Both the position numbers and the translations under genes were made by a program. The notes beneath the pieces were generated by a model. It saw only the letters and a list, made by a program, of their open reading frames with translations, had not been told where the DNA came from and made no database searches. This document shows positions 39,394 to 41,549 of a stretch of DNA of 41,549 nucleotides, piece by piece; the first letter of the stretch is position 1; the number at the start of each line of letters is the position of its first letter. This DNA comes from Rodentibacter ratti (GTDB lineage Bacteria > Pseudomonadota > Gammaproteobacteria > Enterobacterales > Pasteurellaceae): contig NZ_MLAJ01000009.1 in the NCBI RefSeq assembly GCF_002000485.1, forward strand, positions 1 through 41,549. Direction: 5' to 3'.

Positions 39394-40804
39394 ATGAACA
39401 AGATTTTTAGAGTAATTTGGAATCATGCGACCCAATCTTGGGTGGCGGTGTCCGAATTAACTAAAGCGAAAGGCAAAACGAAGTCGAAAACAGAAAAGAA
39501 AATTTCAGTTTTTGCCATTTCAATGATTACGGCTGGGGCAACTGTGATTGGTGGCTCGGCGATGGCGGCGGTTGTGGATAATGCTGGTACTGGCAGCACA
39601 AGTGTTCAAGGTGGTGCGAGTGCTAGTGCTTCTGGAGCAAGCTCAGTAGCACTTGGTTGGGGGGCTAAATCACCCGGATTGCAGGCTATTGCGATTGGTA
39701 ATGAGCCGAATGCGAGCGGTGAACGATCTATAGCGATGTCCTTTAAGGCACAAGCACAAGGTGCTAGCTCCATTGCTATCGGTAATTCTTCAAATGCAAG
39801 CACTGACCGTTCTATTGCCATTGGTCATAATACTACGATTGGATTTGACCCTACAGCGGATGATGGCAAGGGTAGTGGTGCTGTGGCAATTGGTGCTGAT
39901 TCATACGCTCAAGGACAAGGTTCGCTTGCTATTGGTTTGGGAAACAGAGCGGTTGGTCAACATGCAGGCGGACGTGATGGCTCAATTGCTATTGGTGAAG
40001 GGAACACGGCGTTAAACACAAGTTTTGCGATGGGGCGTCATAATAAAGCGATAGGCGATGTTTCTACCGCATTTGGTGTAAATAGTACCTCTTCCGGTCA
40101 GCAATCCGTTGCCTTTGGTACAAATACGAATGTATCGGGTAACTTCGCCTATGGTATGGGTTCTTACTCAATCGTAGAAAGTAACTTTTCTACTGCGATT
40201 GGTTATATGAGTAAAGCTTTAGGTGTAGGAAGTCGTGACAGTACGGTAGTTGGTTCGTATGCATGCTCAACTAATTCAGAGAGAGCCTCTGCTTTTGGTG
40301 TGAATTCTTATGTAACCAACAGTAGTTTTGGTACAGCGATTGGTACGAGAACTAGCATAACTGATTCAGAGTACGGTTCCGCATTAGGTGCAAATGCCAC
40401 TGTAACTAATAATTCTCAACGCTCTACCGCTCTAGGTTTCTCTTCTAGTATTACTAATGCACCAAGAAGTATTGCCGCAGGTCCTGGCACAAGCATTTCT
40501 AATGCCACAGAAGGTACGGTTATCGGTGCTAGAAGTAAAATCACCGACGGCGATAAAGGCATTGCTGTCGGGGTAGCTAACACTATCACTGGCACTCGCG
40601 CAGGTGCGGTTGGTACAAATAATACCGTTTCCGGCACAGATAGTTATGTAATGGGTAACAACGTTAGCTTAACTACTAACGGATCTATTGTTCTTGGAAA
40701 TAATTCCGCAGGCTCTGAAATTGTTTTAGCGGCACCGGATGCTAAGATCGATTCCTATACTTACAGTGCTTCACGTTTTGCAGGGAATGTATTTAGTAAC
40801 CCGG

Positions 40805-40815
<11 letters not shown>
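39394..40815 (+). CDS. Trimeric autotransporter adhesin, 5' part (signal and head), ends at a frameshift
   Basis: This frame encodes 473 residues of a YadA-like trimeric autotransporter. Residues 1-28 ([20 protein letters not shown] onward) are the extended signal peptide region (ESPR) found in large autotransporters; a basic linker and hydrophobic core follow with cleavage probably after Ala-Met-Ala (about 58). Residues about 70-450 hold many 14-residue head repeats of the SxAIGxxxxAxG type (for example [26 protein letters not shown]), which form a left-handed beta-roll head. The frame then stops at TAG (40813) just where the neck begins; the neck and stalk continue in the +1 frame. Such proteins mediate attachment and autoaggregation at the outer membrane. 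If the stop is real, the product lacks stalk and membrane anchor and cannot be surface displayed. Not clearly EmaA, Hia or YadA itself. Confidence 0.85.

Positions 40816-41549
<734 letters not shown>

Overview
The window reads as a chromosome segment of a Pasteurellaceae bacterium. The 9-base core of the Hin-type DNA uptake signal sequence (AAGTGCGGT/ACCGCACTT) occurs about 26 times by eye. Proteins such as XerC, FtsY, NadR, TrmL and the LPS glycosyltransferase closely resemble Haemophilus influenzae versions as I remember them. Base composition is moderate to AT-rich. The combination of a complete lsr (AI-2) locus with lsrE, a xyl locus and a large trimeric autotransporter gene fits Aggregatibacter or a near relative, but I cannot fix the species from sequence alone.

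Layout. 1-7.3 kb holds housekeeping genes: xerC with a GNAT acetyltransferase, tpiA, an lgtF/waaE-like LPS glucosyltransferase divergent from waaA-coaD, a small YceK-like lipoprotein and rep. 7.4-7.75 kb is a tRNA cluster (Ser-GCT and two Arg-ACG). 7.8-10.6 kb holds nadR coupled to a metallophosphoesterase, and ribB behind an FMN riboswitch. 10.7-12.0 kb is a UhpC-like organophosphate transporter gene lying between two identical 37-bp copies of a terminator. 12.1-20.2 kb is the xylose locus: xylFGH and xylR leftward, xylAB rightward, with a shared CRP/XylR control region. 20.2-24.4 kb holds trmL-rsmD (leftward) and ftsY-ftsE-ftsX (rightward). 24.4-33.8 kb is the AI-2 locus: lsrACDBFGE leftward and lsrRK rightward, with CRP-like sites and dyads between. 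33.9-39.1 kb is the complete S10 ribosomal protein operon with its own promoter, structured leader and strong terminator. From 39.4 kb to the window end lies the 5' part of a YadA-like trimeric autotransporter: extended signal peptide, head repeats, neck, then a long collagen-like Gly-X-Y stalk. The gene is broken by an apparent +1 frameshift just before the neck.

How it works together. The xyl and lsr loci are catabolite-responsive import and metabolism modules, for xylose and phospho-AI-2 respectively, lodged between conserved housekeeping blocks. Many convergent gene pairs end on inverted pairs of uptake sequences that double as bidirectional terminators. The points most worth a second look are the frameshifted collagen-stalk adhesin after rpsQ, the 37-bp terminator duplication around the uhpC-like gene, an uptake sequence built into a side arm of the FMN riboswitch, the lsrE epimerase with all its metal ligands, and the nadR-phosphoesterase pairing. 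I found no CRISPR array, insertion sequence or prophage.
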